Part shown: positions 44,568 through 55,934 of the stretch, one piece after another
How the letters are laid out: each line of letters begins with the position of its first letter
How positions within the stretch are numbered: the stretch's first letter is position 1
NCBI GenBank assembly: GCA_030077755.1
Contig: JAQJZZ010000017.1
Coordinates: forward strand, 1,674,001-1,738,000
DNA from: Filosporella fistucella
Taxonomy: Eukaryota > Ascomycota > Leotiomycetes > Helotiales
Reading direction: 5' to 3'
DNA: 64,000 bases
Program-made: the position numbers and the translations under genes
The notes under the pieces: model-generated
Seen by the model: only the letters and a program-made list of their open reading frames with translations
Told to the model about the DNA's origin: nothing
The model's database searches: none

Positions 44568-45419
44568 TCAGAGGTGCTCCACCTTCGTGGTTTCTCGGCC
44601 GTGCCCGGTCTTGGACTTTCTCGAAATTTTTACCTTACTCCTTTGCCCACCGTCAGATCCCTCTAGCATCTGCTGCGACTTCCTTTTGGCCGCGGGAATC
44701 AAAGACGGCTGGTTGTCTAGCGTATCTATGGAGCCTTGACCTTCCGATTCTGTACCCGGGCCAGCCGGTGGCATGGGACACAAGTACTCATCAACCATCA
44801 CCAAGGTGAACAAGTCTGGGCTTCCTACTATAGAGTTTAGCCCGTCAGCTGCGTGCTCCTCTGTGGCCTGAGCCCGTTCCTTCAGTGATGCAATAACGGT
44901 TTCTGCAGCTTTCTCGTACGTGGAAATTTTTGCTGCCATAGATTCAATGATTTTCTCGCCATGGTCCACCTCTTGCCGCAGCATCTCGTTTAACATGAGC
45001 AGATTATCTATCTCGGCCCTCGCCTGGATACGTTCTTCTTCAACGGATTGGCGGGTCTGGGCACATCCGCTGTGCTGGTGCTGTTCGAGCCGCAGATGCC
45101 GGTGTAAGGCCGACCGAGCTTGAATTTCGTTATGCCGAGCAGTCTCACTTTCGTAAAGAAGACCGCGGACACACTGGCACTCTTCGATACTATCCCGTAG
45201 CTTGTATTCGAGAGAAGATATGTGTTCGTTGGCCAGATTCACTTGGGCTTGACAGTTGGCGATTATCTCTTCGTCGTGGTAGAATAGCGAGGCGTGGCTC
45301 TCAGAAGTGAGGGCAATCCCCTGTGTGCTGTCAACAAGATGGTTTCCCTGGGACCAAGCTTCGCCTACATCTTCCTTACCTCCCACTCCGGAGATTTGTG
45401 TAGGTAAAAGGTGCTCCAT
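44568..45419 (-). CDS. coiled-coil protein with basic C-terminal tail
   Basis: A single exon of 283 residues from ATG 45419. Residues ~50-190 are almost continuous heptads (QVNLANEHISSLEYKLRDSI, EIDNLLMLNEMLRQEVDHGE). Then comes a linker with FTLVMVDEYLCPMPP and a Lys/Ser/Arg-rich tail (KVKISRKSKTGHG) that could be a nuclear localisation signal. No recognised family. Possibly a structural or dimerising protein; related in style, not in visible sequence, to its neighbours. Confidence 0.6.
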   Translation of the reverse strand: MEHLLPTQISGVGGKEDVGEAWSQGNHLVDSTQGIALTSESHASLFYHDEEIIANCQAQVNLANEHISSLEYKLRDSIEECQCVRGLLYESETARHNEIQARSALHRHLRLEQHQHSGCAQTRQSVEEERIQARAEIDNLLMLNEMLRQEVDHGEKIIESMAAKISTYEKAAETVIASLKERAQATEEHAADGLNSIVGSPDLFTLVMVDEYLCPMPPAGPGTESEGQGSIDTLDNQPSLIPAAKRKSQQMLEGSDGGQRSKVKISRKSKTGHGRETTKVEHL

Positions 45420-46461
45420 TTTTGTAGCTGCTGTCTTCTAGGTCTCGTTCTAACTTAGTCTGTTCCCTTATATCCCACAACTTCGGAGGTCGCCCCATTT
45501 TTGGCTTCCGGGGTTGTGTAGATGCCTCATCGACCGTAGCTTATTTAGGCCACTGAGCATAGGGAGTCTTTTCGATCAGCAGCTTGTTTAGGCCACTGAG
45601 CAGCTCAGGTCTGCCAAAACCCTGTGAGCTGCGTTTTTAGCAGCTCCAAGAAGTGGGTGTGGTTTAAGTTGGGAAATGTCGAACTCAGTACGAGTTTGGG
45701 CTAAACAATGCAGATCACCCAAGTATTGGTTGACGAAGCGCCTAGCGGAGCCGCGAACACCCACAGGCGCAGGAGATGATCCGGAAAAAATGCGGAGTAC
45801 GGGAGCCACAGGCATAACTCCGCTGTCCGACGGATCTACTAGGGCCAACAGCTGTAATTGGCACACTCCCCAAGTATGTTTTCCGGCAGCAGCCAGAATT
45901 GACTTTTCATGATTTGAGAAACATGCTTTACCGCAAGGACCCTAATTTGGCCAGAGAACTCAATTCGTGATTGGTGACAAATATAGTACAACGGAGATGC
46001 CATGTGCATTTAATCACGAGACACGAATCTGATGTGGCTTAGCGAGGTTACCAAATATTTGTTTCTGGTATTCAAACTGTTGCAAGATCCTCAATCATGC
46101 GCACACCGTAGGGTTTCTGATAGATCTCTAGATTCGGTAGATTTGTAGTTTTGATAGACCTCTACTCGGAAAGCTCTGCTGGCGATAATTGCAAGATGCT
46201 ACAAAAGGGAGGGAACAAACGGATCCGCCAACCACCTCTCGTCATCCTCACCTGTTGACGGGGTCCACAAAGCTGTTGGTTTTACAATACAGCGATCCAC
46301 CTTACCACTCCGCTGGGACTTATCGTGCTTGTGAATTCAGGTCTTAAGCTGGCGGCTGCCGTTTAACTGAATGGACATCTTACTCAGGTACAACTCACTG
46401 GTGGCAGACAGGTCACTCCTTCTATCCCATTCTCAACTTCTTCTCCAAATCTCTGGAAACA
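45420..46461. other. intergenic
   Basis: One kilobase with no supported gene. Opposed short frames at 45588-45912 are unlikely. A 22-bp duplication is listed at 45538-45602. Confidence 0.4.
45538..45602. repeat. 22-bp direct duplication
   Basis: agcttRtttaggccactgag occurs at 45538 and 45581, 43 bp apart, differing by one base. Confidence 0.9.
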
Positions 46462-47286
46462 ATGAACCCGGATTGGATTCAGTCTGAGCAGACAGCGCGC
46501 CGTCATGGTTTTGCCCGGCACGTCGCCCCTCCTGACGACATGTGGCCAGAAACCGGAGCCCTTTCACCTGTCATGCAAGACCCGGATGCATCATACATGC
46601 CACAATTCGAGGGTCCCGCCTTCCCCCAAAGACCGACTCACCTGAATTCCAGCCAGAATGTGTATCGGAGACCAACTTCACAGCCTTATCCACCGAGTTA
46701 TGCGACAAGCATAGGCCCCCAAAGAGTAGTAGAAACTCTAGCTGGTCCCTTCGATTCCACCAGGACCCCGAATAATCCACTCCAGTGGGGGCCTCCCAAC
46801 CACGACCCGTCGCGGCTCACCAGCATCCTGTCTGCAGAAGACGCGCAGGAGGGATGCCGACGTGAGGTAGCACAGCTCGGTCGTAAGGTTGCTATCCTTC
46901 ATGATGAGCTCGCAAAGGTTCGCGAGTTCAAAGGAAAGCGTTATGAGGAGCTGCAGAAGAAGTGCAGTGACCTCGAGGAGAGGGTCACAGGGCAAGGGAA
47001 CCTCAGGGATTTGCTGACCGCAGTTGAGGAAAAATACAAGAAAATGTGAGGACCCGCGATGCTGGCTTGGTGATAACGATCATGCGCTTACTTCCAAGCT
47101 AGATTGCAAGAAAATAACGAAGCGATTGCGGTTTGGCTCCAGGCGGCTCTGGAGGGGCTAAAAGAAGCTGGTACGACTACGGAATACAAGAGTGCTAGCT
47201 GGAACGACCACGTTGAAGGCGACGATCTGGAGGATCAAGGGTTGCTGTTAGAAGCTCAGAGCAATGCATTTGACTTTGTAAAGTAG
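46462..47286 (+). CDS. coiled-coil hypothetical protein
   Basis: Two exons, 46462..47045 and 47103..47286, join across a 57-nt intron to give 255 residues. A Pro/Gln-rich N-terminal half (~125 residues) precedes a coiled coil (REVAQLGRKVAILHDELAKV and onward) that continues over the intron into LQENNEAIAVWLQAALEGLK, with an acidic end. No recognised domain. It converges with the coiled-coil gene at 47332-47748. Confidence 0.6.
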
Positions 47287-47331
47287 ATATTCTCAGCACA
47301 AGCAGGATTGAATCTTCACGACACCAGCTTT

Positions 47332-47748
47332 TCAAATCCAGTTGTCCACCTCCGCAGCCTTCCCTACCCCCCATGACCCAAGCCAATTTGCCTCTGCAAT
47401 GGCTATCTTGTCCTTGCACGCCTCCAGTGATCCACGGAGGAGGAGCGCCATGTCAAAAGCCTCATCAAACAAACCCAACAATGCGTTCCAGACTCGTCGA
47501 TGCCGTGCGACCTCCCTTTTGAGAATAGAGTTCTCACTCAGCAGCTGTTCGATGGTATTTAACTGCGCAACTCGCAGTGACTCGTCCACCTGGTAAGCGA
47601 GATCTTCAAGGGCAAAGTTATCGTCGTAGAAGCTTGAGCATGGACGGGGAAATGTCGATGGGCGGACCGATTGATCTTCCGAAAATGGGTCATCCATCTT
47701 GAAGCCCCCAGTCGCAGATAGGTGACAGGAGCATCGCGGGGGAATCAT
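47332..47748 (-). CDS. small coiled-coil protein
   Basis: 138 residues if the first ATG (47748) is used; an internal ATG at about 47697 (MDDPFSEDQ) is the likelier start, giving ~121 residues. The body is a helical coil (AQLNTIEQLLSENSILKREV, then RHRRVWNALLGLFDEAFDMA). It is similar in plan to the gene at 56.4 kb. Its 3' end faces the 3' end of the neighbouring + strand gene with 45 bp between stops. Confidence 0.5.
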   Translation of the reverse strand: MIPPRCSCHLSATGGFKMDDPFSEDQSVRPSTFPRPCSSFYDDNFALEDLAYQVDESLRVAQLNTIEQLLSENSILKREVARHRRVWNALLGLFDEAFDMALLLRGSLEACKDKIAIAEANWLGSWGVGKAAEVDNWI

Positions 47749-48085
47749 TCATGATTTCAAACCCTGCGCCGTGTTACAATAGTACCATCCAATCTTGGAC
47801 TGTCAATAATCAGGCATTGGCCAGAAGTTTCGTTCAAGTCGGCCAAGGTGGAGTTTCATTTCTCCCCACGCTAGTCAGGGATCAGGGTGTCAAGGAACTC
47901 AATCAACATCGTGTCATTCCCATTTTTGGAGTCTTCAATAGACAGATCTTCTTTCTGGCTTTCTCCCAAAAAGGGAATTCCCTGGTCAGTGATAACGTGT
48001 GACTGTCGAGTATTTCACCTCCACACGATCATGTCGTTACGATATTCCGAGCAACGAGAAAGCGGCCCGCATTTCCGCTTCCAGA
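47749..48085. other. intergenic
   Basis: Between the start of a minus-strand gene and the start of the broken gene that follows. A short + frame at 47751-48002 has no support. Confidence 0.35.
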
Positions 48086-49829
48086 ATGCGGACGGTAGTG
48101 ACCACCACGCTCTACGAAGAGCATCTCTTCAAGATCCGACCAAACCAAGATGAGGCGTGCGCGTTCCACGATTCTGGTGTCGCTTTTCTCGAACCGGTAT
48201 TGTCCTTAATTCGTATACGGATCTTGCTGACTTCTTATAGAGAGCTTCATGGCCTTTACTTTTCCTGAATTACATGGTGGATGCATCGCCACAATCTTTA
48301 CAACGTTTGTGTGTCGAAAACCGTGATTTTCTCAGGCCTTATTGATCGCCTCATCATACGGGCAGACCTACCTACGACGAAGCTCGTCAGGAGCACGTTG
48401 GCACGGAAATGCTGCTCCCTTATCAAGAAATCCACGTCGAAATGGAGGCACGAAGGACTGCTCGTTCCAAGGGGCTCCGGGTTTGGCAAGCATGCTCAGT
48501 TAAAGGCTGTTTGAACGGCACACGAAGACTTGTTTAAGGAGGAGACTGCAATAATCCAATGCTCATTTGCAGGAGAGGAACCCATAGATGGCACAACCGT
48601 GAGCGGCACGGGTGACAGGGCAAAGAAGGTGAGATCTTTCGCTCCTGTCTTGTGTTATGCTGATTGAGAGGACAGCGAGGAATGCAGACAGCTCTTGCCT
48701 TGAATAGCAAGAGACTACGAGTGGACATCCTTGGTTCTGATGAGGGAGAGGGCAGAGTTGATTACATCTCCCCGTGGCAGCCAGATAATGTCACCTCCAG
48801 ACAGTCAAAGTCCCTTGAATGCATAACCGTGGGTGAGATCACCTCTCGACGCCAAACATCTCATAGACTGACACTTTGCTTCCGGACAGATGTGGGAGAG
48901 GTGGTTCTCCTGGAGCCAAGCCGTTCGGAATGCGGATCTCTTCGCAGCCGCAGTATAGATGGAAATCCAATCCAACTCACCACTTCCACCCCTGGCCATC
49001 TCACTTACAGCTGAAACCAAGGATTCCACAGCTCCGTCGACTGAGGGTGCGGCCAAGAGCGAACAGCACATCACCACTTTGCGAAACTTACAGCCGATTG
49101 ACGAATTAGTAGCGTCTGCGCATAAGCAGCCCAAGAAGGGGGTCGTTTTCGACACCAGTGCGCTATTGTCACAAAGTGCTGCAGAATTCGATGCTCAGTT
49201 TTCAGAGCTTGTGGGAAAGGGAGAGGATGTCACGGTACTGAGGGTTGAGGTATTGGACTTGATTTCAGGGCCAGTCCATCAATATGTCTTTCCATCAATG
49301 ACCAGGCCAACTTCGGGGCTCTGCAGAGATTTGTGGCTAGTATGGCACAGAGGCCAGGTCTAGACATTTTCAGAGTACTATTCACTTCTCCCGACCTTGT
49401 GGAACTCGGCATGGTTGAGGGTAGGCGCGTGTCTATTCAAGGTCCAAGACCGTTTCCAATCAAGAATACACCTCACAAATTACCGCAAGTTGTCGTACGC
49501 ATCCAAGTAGGGGCATCCAGGCGTATAAGTAGGCCATACCCGAGAGCTATTCTTGCCCCAGCGGGAGCAGTATCGAATTCTTCGCCTGGTTTGCGGAGGA
49601 GGCAGGGTTTTCTGACCCTGTGGGGCCAGCAAATTTGATGTTCTCTTTCAAAGATGCACTGCCTGTACCAAAGAACAACGTGGTCGCCCGGGGAAATAAA
49701 GAATATTTTGAGTACATGAAGAGGGATATAAAGCCAATGTGCGAACTTGCAGCATTTTGTATGCCGGATTTGAGTGAATTTTCCATTTTGTTCACAGTAC
49801 CGGGATGGCTTACAGAAGAGGATCAGTGA
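48086..49829 (+). pseudogene. broken or unresolved multi-exon gene, unknown family
   Basis: A 44-nt intron (48197-48240, with a TTGCTGAC branch) joins TTTLYEEHLFKIRPNQDEAC to ASWPLLFLNYMVDASPQSLQ in frame. That frame then meets TGA at 48343 but continues sensibly (HTGRPTYDEARQEHVGTEML) to TAA at 48535. Further coding-like pieces follow in shifting frames: EDLFKEETAIIQCSFAGEEP, then ETKDSTAPSTEGAAKSEQH..FDTSALLSQSAAEFDAQF, then RFVASMAQRPGLDIFRVLF, and finally ANLMFSFKDALPVPKNNVVA ending at 49829. I could not find introns that join the last three. Either several frameshifts have occurred or the model has introns I cannot place. Function unknown. Confidence 0.55.
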
Positions 49830-51089
49830 ATTCACTGTATATTAAACGCTAGGTATTCACGTTTGTCGTTGTTCGTTTATAGTCAGCTTAAGTACTTTCG
49901 TTATTGAATTCTGTTTCCCAAATTTATATCTGTGTAAAAACTAGGGAGGTGACACCGACGCTTAGGTTTAAAAACTTAATTCATTATGTGATGCTCTAAG
50001 CTCTTCACGGCGGCTTATCCTCCGGCAATTTACACCTCCATTACTTATCAAACGAAAATTTTAGTGAAGGTGCTTCAAAGTGGAATATGCGTTTTGACAT
50101 TTCTTAGTTGAAAGACGTAAGAATAGTTGTGCCATAACTGTGCTCAAATAATTGTGCTTGAATATGGCATGCTGAAATGAGACTGCTTAAATAGTCATAT
50201 CTCGGAATTGACATCTATTAAAAGTGCCAAATCAAAAGCAAATAAGTTACTTATGCTTAAATTGGAAGATGTCTAGAATATTGCTAATTCAACCTGCTAA
50301 AGCATGCATATGTCGAAATAGACATATCGCAAAGGAACTATCTCAAAATGGAAATTCTTGTAGATAAATAGGTCTAAACTAGAACATGCCTAAATTATTG
50401 CTGGTTCAACTTGCTTAAATAGGCATATGTTAAGGTATGAGATGAACCATCTAAAAATAAACTTTCTTACAAAAAAATAGACCTGAAACTAAAATACTAC
50501 CAATTCGACCTACTTAACTAAGCATATATCAAATTAGGCATATAATACTAGTGAAAGAACTATCTTATAATAAGAATTTTGTGAATAAACGTACCTAAGT
50601 TGGAATATGCCTAAACAAGAATATACCTAAGATGTTACCTAGCCTGCCTAAATAAGCATATCTCGAGTCGGATATGTCTCAAACGAACCACCTCAAAATT
50701 AAATGGTTATAGGTGAAGATTCCAGGTAATGGGATATGCTTAATTAATCACCCGTTGACTGAGGTTTTTCATATAAGCCTACGCCTCAATACCTGCAGCC
50801 CTTCGATGCTTAACGTAGTCCCTTCGCAGGTGCCTAAAACAAGTGCATCTCTAAAAGGCTTGAGCCAGGATAGTATAATAAGTCCTATACCCAGGTGCAG
50901 AACTAAGTCAAAGCATGTGAGTTTACTTTCGCTCGCAGCAACCACATCGAAACTTGCATCAAGAATTCAATCATTATCGCTACAACCATTGCCCTCAACT
51001 TCACAGCCAAACCTCTAGCAATACTACAAGCACGTTAGTCTAATCAAGTCTATCTCATTTTTTCATTTACTAAATAATATTCTAGCAAC
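49830..51089. other. gene-free, mostly satellite
   Basis: Dominated by the ~115-bp degenerate satellite at 50090-50720. The remainder is AT-rich flank and the probable promoter of the small gene at 51090. Confidence 0.5.
50090..50720. repeat. degenerate ~115-bp tandem satellite, about five units
   Basis: Each unit begins with cYtRcttaaataRgcatat, passes through a gaactatctYaaaata block and an aatagRYctaaac block, and ends with gaRtattgctRattcaa. Unit starts are near 50175, 50295, 50410, 50510 and 50650. Units are strongly diverged and AT-rich. No frame is open through the array. Confidence 0.75.
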
Positions 51090-51365
51090 ATGTTCTTCGG
51101 GTGTGGAATCGCATGTGGATTACCCAAGCACGTCATCGAAAGAGGGAATGACCCTAAACGGCATCAAAGTGTCCCGATTATTAGAGTAGAGCCACCATCC
51201 CCTGATGTTACAAAGCGACAGCAGCTGCCAGACGATATACACCCTTTCTTCAGACCGAATGCCTGGCTCCCGGCAGAATCTATCACAAGGGAGAAGATTT
51301 TTGAACCCAGTCCAAAGAGAGACTTTGTGGTCGTGAGGGAAGTTAAGAAAGATGGTGGAAATTGA
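51090..51365 (+). CDS. small hypothetical protein
   Basis: 91 residues from an ATG with a pyrimidine/A-rich leader. It starts with MFFGCGIACGLPKHVI (two Cys). The rest is polar and Pro-rich (PIIRVEPPSPDVTKRQQLP) and ends KRDFVVVREVKKDGGN. There is no recognised domain and no convincing signal peptide. It may be an orphan gene. Confidence 0.4.
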   Translation: MFFGCGIACGLPKHVIERGNDPKRHQSVPIIRVEPPSPDVTKRQQLPDDIHPFFRPNAWLPAESITREKIFEPSPKRDFVVVREVKKDGGN

Positions 51366-51861
51366 GATGATATTTTGCAGGGGATACAGGCTCTAGTCTT
51401 TAGTAAGGGTGGATAAGATGGAAATCTAGAGATCTGTCAAAGTATTTTAATAACAAGATTTGATTTGAGATGCTTGCGAATAGGTGTTAATGGCTTCATC
51501 TTTCCTTCAAGCTGGATTTCATACACGACCTTCCGAATCGCTCCGAAATGGCTCTACGATCCTTCCTCCTTCGGCTTTATTGCTCTGCCTTGCTTTTCCG
51601 AGATGTACGTCACACTTGTTGAACATTGACGGTATTCTATATTATCCGATTTGCCTTTTATACAAAGCCTCGAGAGTGGTATGTAGCACGATAGCAAGAG
51701 TGTATTTTATTTCAATCTATGACCTTTACGTGATGCAAATCTCATTAAAACAAGCTTCTTTGTACTCGTCTTAGAAATCCTATCATCCACAATTGGAAAA
51801 CACCTGCTGCCTGTTCCTGCCTTCTCCTTCCAGCCTTTAATCCCTTAGTCCTACAATATCA
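51366..51861. other. intergenic, nothing recognised
   Basis: About 500 bp between convergent genes. A short frame at 51484-51774 has no support. Confidence 0.4.
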
Positions 51862-52485
51862 CTATACCATAGCTATATGCAATATGCCAAACAAGAGCCA
51901 GATTTTTAGATCCGCATGTGTCGTGTAAGGTCCGATCCCTGTGAGTATAGTGCCATTGGAGGAGGAAGTGACAGGAACTGATGGCGTAGGTCTGTTATCG
52001 AAGACCAAGGAAGAGACAGTCAAAGTTGGAGAAAGCGTGGGCTCGACAAGATGTGTGAAAGCTGCCGTGCCTTCTGAAATAGGGTACTTGCTCCTATTAA
52101 AGGACTGGTTTGACCAAGAGATTAACTGAGAAGATTGCTCATATCGGAGAGCAGTAGGTTGATTTTGTACTCTAGATGATGTAGGACAGGAAACCGTGAC
52201 CGTGGTTACAGGCCCGAGTTGGACAATGCCGCTAAGGTTTAGATAGTCGGACTCGATGTCTACAGTTAACTGTGGCAGGATAGCGGAGGTGCTAATCTCA
52301 GCTGGGCATGCTTGGTGAATATCTCTAACGGTCGTTGATAACTCGGAGTTCGCCGACTTAACCAGAGTGAGCCCATAGCCAAAGAAGAGTATCCAGGCTG
52401 TGAAGGCGGTTTGCATCATGTTGACCAGATGAGACGATTTCGAAAGCCAGACTTCCGAGGCAAGACGACGAAGAGGGGAACTCAA
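51862..52485 (-). CDS. predicted secreted, GPI-anchored-type Ser/Thr-rich protein
   Basis: 207 residues from ATG 52485. An internal ATG at about 52419 starts directly with a signal peptide (QTAFTAWILFFGYGLTLVKS) and is the better start, giving ~185 residues. The body is Ser/Thr-rich with several N-x-S/T sequons. The extreme C-terminus is hydrophobic (IWLLFGILHIAMV), as in GPI-anchor precursors. Probably a cell-wall or surface protein. No domain recognised. Confidence 0.6.
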   Translation of the reverse strand: MSSPLRRLASEVWLSKSSHLVNMMQTAFTAWILFFGYGLTLVKSANSELSTTVRDIHQACPAEISTSAILPQLTVDIESDYLNLSGIVQLGPVTTVTVSCPTSSRVQNQPTALRYEQSSQLISWSNQSFNRSKYPISEGTAAFTHLVEPTLSPTLTVSSLVFDNRPTPSVPVTSSSNGTILTGIGPYTTHADLKIWLLFGILHIAMV

Positions 52486-52819
52486 GGCACTTGAGTGTTT
52501 GGCTTAGAGATATAATTTGTACGAACACCAAAGAAAATGACGCCTGAATTTGCATCGTGCAAATCAATATTATGGTTTATTTGTCTACTATCTAACTGGC
52601 TACATCTATATAAGGAGGAAAGTTGCCGCCAACTCAAGCACGGTCCTATTAAGTATGTGTAAATCCTTGTATTGCTGGTCTACGATCTGGGTACGGGTCA
52701 CGCTTAGACGGGACTTTCATCAAACAATTCTGTTGTTTAGACTAAATATAAATACTCCTTCGCAATCGCTTGACAACTACCAGAACGCACACTAAAGCTG
52801 CTTAACATAAAGTCAGCGA
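52486..52819. promoter_or_regulatory. divergent promoter region
   Basis: 334 bp between two divergently read genes (wall protein and J-domain protein); it must serve both. TATA-like tatataa is near 52607-52613. No further site recognised. Confidence 0.35.
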
Positions 52820-54531
52820 ATGGACGATCTAGTCTCGTCTTTCAACAGGAAATTTGCCCCCCACCAAACTCGATCAGATATGGAGCCTTCACTCTTTCAA
52901 TCGAAGCCCCCTCTGTCGGACAGCGAGGATAGTGGAGATGACACAAACATGGGAGACACACGAGGTGGATCCGCCGATCCAAACGCCGAGCTAGTCGAAA
53001 GAGTATTGGAAAGCCATAAGAAAGACCCACTTGATTGGTACACTATCCTTGGTGTGAGCGACACTTGTTCAACAGAAGAGGCGCACCAAGCATATAGAAA
53101 GCTTGCACTTGCGGTCCACCCTGACAAGAATAAAAATCCTCATGCGACAGAAGCGTTTAGAGGTAAGAATGTTGTCGGCTTCTTTCATTATAATTACTGA
53201 CATATAAAGTGGTCGAGACAGCAGCGAAGGCTCTGAAGGCTGGTGACGATTACAAGGGGGCAGACGAGCGGCCGTTGGCGGAAGATCCTGTGATTACGCC
53301 CGAGACGCTAAAGCCAACTGAATCTCAGAAGGCGATATATCAAAAAGCAACGCCACTTGTACAGCAAATGCTCAAAACTAAGACAGACCAGCATTCAAAT
53401 ATCATTAGGCAGCTAGATAAGCTCAATCGGGAGATCTACAAAAGGAATAAAGCCGAACATCCCACTGCAGGTTCTCTTCAGCTCGAATATGGCAAGATTG
53501 AGTTGGCCACGTTTTCAATGTATTGTACAATGCATCAAGATTACCAACATATTCTCGCAGGAGACCCCACCACCCTCACCGGGTCTGAGAAGGAGAAGTG
53601 GAGGCTAGCAAAGGAGAAACTTCCTCAAATCGGCCCCACACTTGATAAATTTAACAGAGAGAAAGGATATCCTTTAGAATGGAACTGGCCGCGAGCTGAG
53701 TACCCTCATTTATTCGGAGGCAAATCCCCTAGCCCAAGTAAGGCCGGAGAAGCTTTTCCAAAATTGAAACCCGGCTACACCTTGACGGGAGAAAAGATTA
53801 TGGCGATGCTCCCCAAGGGACGCAATGGGTACCAGTTCATAGTGAAAGATGAGGAAGAAAACACAATTGAATTGGTCTCGGGAACCGAAATTGGGCGACG
53901 AGCAACCAACAGCTATCTGAGCCTGCCAAAGGATCAAATTGTCAACGCTACCAAAACTGAGACACGCTATAGCGAAAATGACGCGAAATATTTCGACTCG
54001 GTGAAGGACTTTGCCGTAAAAGCTTTTAACACGCGGTCAAGTGAAGAGCCTAGGCACCCTAACGGATATGCACTTGTAGGTTTCATAGATGGAACCGAGC
54101 ATATACTAAGCAGAACGGCTTTGCGAAAAGTGCTCGGAGTCACTGATGCAGACTTTGAGATCCAGGAATGCGAGAAGCGAAAGGGCAAAATACCAGCATG
54201 GAAGATTAAGCCTCTCGCATGGACAGAACCCAGATCCATGACGATCGAGAAACCCACAGCGAGACGTCGCCGTAGAGAGGCGAATTTGTTAGAGGATGGT
54301 GGCTCAGCCGCCGGGGAAGGCCTATTCGTTCCCCAGGGTAGAGTATCTGGTCAAAGGGGGAGAAACATTTCCAGATCCAATTTTCATACTACTGGGGGTA
54401 AAGAAAGGAGCATGTCGAGAGCAACACCCGCAGACACAATTTCTGACCTGCAGAGCGGTATGGAGGCTATGAGGAGCGAGATGGCAGAACTTAAAGCCAT
54501 GCTGAGGGCGCTCACGGTGAATGCGAATTAA
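52820..54531 (+). CDS. DnaJ (J-domain) protein with long unknown C-terminal region
   Basis: Two exons, 52820..53162 and 53210..54531, joined over a 47-nt intron, give 554 residues. An acidic leader precedes the J domain at ~71-115 (DWYTILGVS, AYRKLALAVHPDKNKN) with the Hsp70-activating HPD at 100-102. A helical region (QLDKLNREIYKRNKAEHP), an EKIMAMLPKGRNGYQFIVKD segment and a second globular block (DFAVKAFNTRSSEEPRHPNG) follow. The end is Arg-rich with a short coiled coil (MEAMRSEMAELKAMLRALT). There are no CxxCxGxG zinc repeats, so this is a class C J protein. Its client specificity is unknown; the basic tail suggests nuclear location (inference). Confidence 0.88.
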
Positions 54532-55379
54532 TCGTCTTCATCTTCTTTCTATACCAGCTATGCCATGGTACCCAAAATATCCTCAGCTATCAGCGACGAG
54601 CTAATTGATTCTTAGGGCATGTTCTGGGCAACACACGATAGGACCCGTTCAACACCGGTCTCCCTTGTTGACTTTGCTTTTTTTGCTTTCCCCTTTCCTT
54701 CGCTTCTACATGTTTTTACCCCCCTCCCTACCCCAACAGATTGAAATTCCGCATCGATAACAATGCTTCTTTGCTAGCTTGGAATATAGTATATAGCGTT
54801 ATAGCAAAATAAAACTCCTTTTATATGGGTTTTTTTGATTATGTTCCGATAGTGGGAACGAAGTAGAAGGATGAATACAAGGTTTACTCCTATATAACCT
54901 AGTGAAATATATCTTTACATGTTGCGCCTCAGCCATCCTTTGCTCACCCTGATACCACGATAATCTGACTAATGGCTTCCCTGGTGGTTTCGAAGAAGCC
55001 AGCAGATATTAGTCTTAATAACCCAAGGTTCTTAGATATCAATTTATGTGTGATCCGGATCCTGTGACTCTCAAGCTGACGAAATCTCTAAGCACAGATG
55101 TTTCAAGCGTATGTAAAATTGTCAGAGTTCTAGCTCTCATGTATTTGGGTCCTAGGCCGAAGGCTTACTCCGATAGCTTACTAGACAGGGAAAACCTCAT
55201 TTGCTCTTGAACGAACGAATTCCTTGTCGAGAGGTCTACAGTTTGTTACTGGCATTGAGTTATTATAATTCTATTTTCACCTCTTTATTTGAACATTTAC
55301 TAGATACCAGCGAGGCTTCTTTAGCCGATTCACCTAGTTGAGCCAAATTCGAAAGCATTGAAAGGGCCCCCAATCAATA
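54532..55379. other. intergenic, nothing recognised
   Basis: About 850 bp between convergent genes. No open frame of interest, no repeat. Confidence 0.45.
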
Positions 55380-55934
55380 TCAACGCAGCCACCTAGCATC
55401 AATCAGTCCCTTCATCTGTTTTGCGCAAGCCTTCTTACTTGGCGAATCCTGTGGCCAATACGAACGGAGGAAATATTCGCAGCCATCCCCATATCCATTT
55501 AAGCTTTCTACAACACTCGCATTCGCTGAAGCCCTACTAAAATCCAATTGTTCCCTGCCTAGCAGTCCTCGGTTGCGAACCAGAAAACTCCGCCCTGGGT
55601 AAACGAATGACATGTTGTTGCCATATAGTGTAGCCATATCATCGACAGAGTAGTTAAGTCCAGTGCCTAGATCTAGTAAGCCACCTACCAGAGAAGACCA
55701 GAGAACGCTTACACCCTGGTTCTGTCCATGTAGCAAAGCCAAGAGTTGCATGATCATTCTGTCTAACTATGCACGTGATCCTTGCATCGTCAGAGACAGA
55801 GGTCTTACCTGCCGCTTTGAATGATCTAGGTCGAGGGCTTTCGCTGGATGGGACTCCCTCCGCGGTACTATCAGACTGATAGCGTGCAACGGACTTGCGA
55901 GGACACCAACTATGATGACAGAGCGGAAGAGCAT
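55380..55934 (-). CDS. small secreted protein (effector-sized)
   Basis: Three exons, complement(55809..55934), complement(55713..55758) and complement(55380..55672), with introns of 50 and 40 nt, keep one frame and give 154 residues. There is a clear signal peptide (MLFRSVIIVGVLASPLHA), then a basic stretch ending in KR (possible Kex2 site). A short conserved-looking GFATWTEPG leads into GLNYSVDDMATLYGNN, NRGLLGREQLDFSRA and a C-terminal part with two Cys (GCEYFLR, KKACAKQ). I recognise no family. Size and secretion fit a candidate effector or small secreted protein, but that is inference. An alternative acceptor 12 nt upstream would retain an extra Cys. Confidence 0.65.
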
